64,000 bases of DNA, from positions 4,365,882-4,429,881 of the forward strand of contig CM017568.1 of NCBI GenBank assembly GCA_007844125.1, written 5' to 3'. The stretch comes from Sinonovacula constricta. Taxonomy: Eukaryota > Mollusca > Bivalvia > Cardiida > Solecurtidae. Below, piece after piece: positions 63,381 to 64,000 of the stretch (position 1 is the stretch's first letter; every line of letters starts with the position of its first letter). Both the position numbers and the translations under genes were made by a program. Under the pieces are notes generated by a model. It saw only the letters and a program-made list of their open reading frames with translations, was not told where the DNA came from and made no database searches.

Positions 63381-64000
63381 GTACCGACTCTTATGAGAGA
63401 CATTAATGAATAGTCTCCCTTGAATAATCCCTAAGTGCAAGTAGATCCTTTCAATTTGTTTTACTCAGTTTTTATGCTTGTGCTCTTTGGAGTGTATGTT
63501 GACTTTTCTGCTTTTCTTGTGATACCCAGAATAACCATCATCAAGAAACACTTTCATTTTCTTTTATGAATAACATATCTATATAAGTATTTCAATGGAT
63601 TTTAAGCTTTTATCTATGCAAAAATATGAAATTTCAGTGTTGGAAATTTTGAAATCTACAAAAGAACAGGTGATAAAGTCCAAGAATTTCAACCAAAAGG
63701 ACTTACCTACTGTTTGGAATACCTCAAATATTAACTAACAAGGGAGATGATGTCAATTTCACCAATGTATCCCATTGGTGATGAAATCCCTTCAGGTCAC
63801 TTCGACATTAGTGGACAGAAACCCAGCCCCTACACACCCTCCCTGAATTTTTTTCAAGATGGAACATAACACGCCCCCCCACTCCTCAAACCTGGACATG
63901 CAAACATATGAAACTTGTGTAAGTTTTTCGATTGATGTAATAACTTAGCAAAAAATAAAATGTTGCATTGAAAAACTAAATTCTGGGGGCAGGAGACAAG

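Overview
The window is animal nuclear DNA: AT-rich, intron-rich, and full of tandem repeats and short mobile elements. Several dispersed repeats resemble families I remember from bivalve genomes (one starting near GAGGGCCATGATGGCCC and ending in AAAGCTCAC, one ending near GACGGACGTATAAAAA, and tRNA-headed SINEs). I infer a bivalve mollusc; this rests on memory, not on a search.

Two protein-coding genes can be reconstructed. The larger lies on the minus strand, from the ATG at 48627 down to the stop at 6009. It has 31 coding exons with GT/AG borders whose phases all agree, giving 3984 coding bases, or 1327 residues. It encodes a molybdo-flavoenzyme of the xanthine dehydrogenase/aldehyde oxidase family. 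The order is two [2Fe-2S] clusters, an FAD domain, then the molybdenum-cofactor domain. Active-site residues fit aldehyde oxidase better than xanthine dehydrogenase. In front of the first [2Fe-2S] domain sit about 50 extra residues with two CxxC pairs, which look like a zinc ribbon.

The second gene is on the plus strand from 59056 and runs off the right edge. Four exons (153 residues) encode the N-terminal WD40-like part of an HPS5-like protein (BLOC-2 subunit, lysosome-related organelle biogenesis). Its promoter region has an M-box/CLEAR-like site and an upstream ORF.

Layout: 1-5.5 kb is intergenic, with a SINE fragment, an 88-bp array and a TG-rich minisatellite. 5.5-48.6 kb is the oxidase gene; its introns hold many unrelated minisatellites (20 to 147 bp units, including a 34-bp array of 3.4 kb and a 25-bp array of 2.4 kb), SINEs, TIR elements and dispersed repeats. 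48.6-58.9 kb is intergenic and contains a solo LTR with a perfect 5-bp target duplication and heat-shock elements, a broken CR1/L2-like LINE, and a 47-bp hairpin array. 58.9-64 kb is the HPS5-like gene start. The two genes diverge, about 10 kb apart, and nothing in the sequence links their functions.

The most interesting signals are the zinc-ribbon extension on the oxidase, the inverted copies of one 20-bp minisatellite on both sides of the exon that carries that extension, the heat-shock-element solo LTR, and a TIR element with a 9-bp target duplication inserted in a tandem array.
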